From Oceanobacillus salinisoli (GTDB lineage: Bacteria > Bacillota > Bacilli > Bacillales > Amphibacillaceae), in contig NZ_WOFB01000003.1 of assembly GCF_009733865.1 (NCBI RefSeq), positions 62,001-126,000 on the forward strand: a stretch of 64,000 nt of DNA. The letters run 5' to 3'. Position numbers and translations under genes: made by a program. Under the pieces are notes generated by a model. It had not been told where the DNA came from. It saw only the letters and a list, made by a program, of their open reading frames with translations, and did no database searches. Position 1 is the first letter of the stretch, and every line of letters begins with the position of its first letter. Below, one piece after another: positions 63,901 through 64,000 of the stretch.

Positions 63901-64000
63901 TGACTTTTCTTGATAAAGAGTACAGAGAAATCATTACAAAAGCTGTCTGTGGGAAAGGACGCAAATTTGCACAGGACTCTCATTCCATCACACCATCACA
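63901..64000 (+). CDS. cotE: Spore coat morphogenetic protein CotE (partial, cut by window end)
   Basis: The first 33 codons read MTFLDKEYREIITKAVCGKG and then RKFAQDSHSITPS, matching the CotE start (EYREIITKAV and KGRKFxQ). CotE is the mother-cell protein around which the outer spore coat is assembled. GAGGAGG precedes ATG 63901 by several bases. The rest of the gene lies beyond the window. Its place after miaB-ymcA is as in B. subtilis. Confidence 0.9.

Overview
The window is a 64 kb chromosomal segment from a low-GC, motile, endospore-forming member of the Bacillaceae. Every gene I can support lies on the + strand. The gene order follows the Bacillus subtilis fla/che - rpsB - polC - nusA/infB - spoVF/dap - spoIIIE - recA - rny - cotE block almost gene for gene. 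Proteins such as SpoVFA/B, SpoVS, SpoIIIE, CotE, YmxH and SigD place it in the Bacillaceae. Dense families of intergenic repeats, several of which I recall seeing in halophilic/alkaliphilic genera such as Oceanobacillus and Virgibacillus, make that neighbourhood likely, but this is an inference.

Layout. 1-11.1 kb: end of the fla/che operon (cheY tail, fliO/fliZ, fliP, fliQ, fliR, flhB, flhA, flhF, flhG, cheB, cheW, cheC, cheD, sigD), with cheA absent from its usual place. 11.1-12.2 kb: a gene-free stretch of repeats. 12.2-13 kb: a small unknown gene and an SwrB/YlxL-like gene. 13-18.1 kb: rpsB, tsf, pyrH, frr, uppS, cdsA. 18.3-24.3 kb: rseP and polC, with dxr and proS missing from their usual places. 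24.8-25.7 kb: an extra RsbR-like STAS gene. 25.9-38.3 kb: rimP-nusA-rnpM(ylxR)-ylxQ-infB-ylxP-rbfA, truB-ribF, rpsO, pnp, ylxY, mlpA. 39-45.5 kb: ymxH, spoVFA-spoVFB-asd-dapG-dapA (dipicolinate and lysine/diaminopimelate), tepA, ylzJ; rnjB is missing between dapA and tepA. 45.7-57 kb: spoIIIE, ymfF, ymfH, ymfI, ymfJ, ymfK, ymfM, pgsA, cinA, recA. 57.6-64 kb: rny, ymdB, spoVS, miaB, ymcA and the start of cotE.

The genes form four functional groups: flagellar export and chemotaxis; translation and RNA metabolism (S2, EF-Ts, RRF, RimP, NusA, IF-2, RbfA, TruB, S15, PNPase, RNase Y, MiaB); envelope and lipid synthesis (UppS, CdsA, PgsA, RseP); and sporulation/DNA maintenance (PolC, RecA, SpoIIIE, SpoVF, SpoVS, CotE). 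Regulatory signals I can read include sigma-A promoters (rpsB, rpsO, recA, rny, spoVS), a close match to a sigma-G promoter before ymfJ, sigma-K-like promoters before spoVFA and cotE, a likely LexA box before recA, and many intrinsic terminators.

The least explained content is intergenic. At least five families of interspersed, palindromic or terminal-inverted-repeat elements (called A, B, C, D and F here, with a GC-rich element E and a terminator-like repeat G) fill almost every gap longer than 300 bases. C, A and B occur in the same order at two distant loci, which suggests a composite unit of roughly 400-650 bases. D elements are bounded by a perfect 10-bp inverted repeat plus a second nested stem that differs between the copies yet still pairs. 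No transposase, CRISPR array, tRNA, rRNA or prophage gene was seen.
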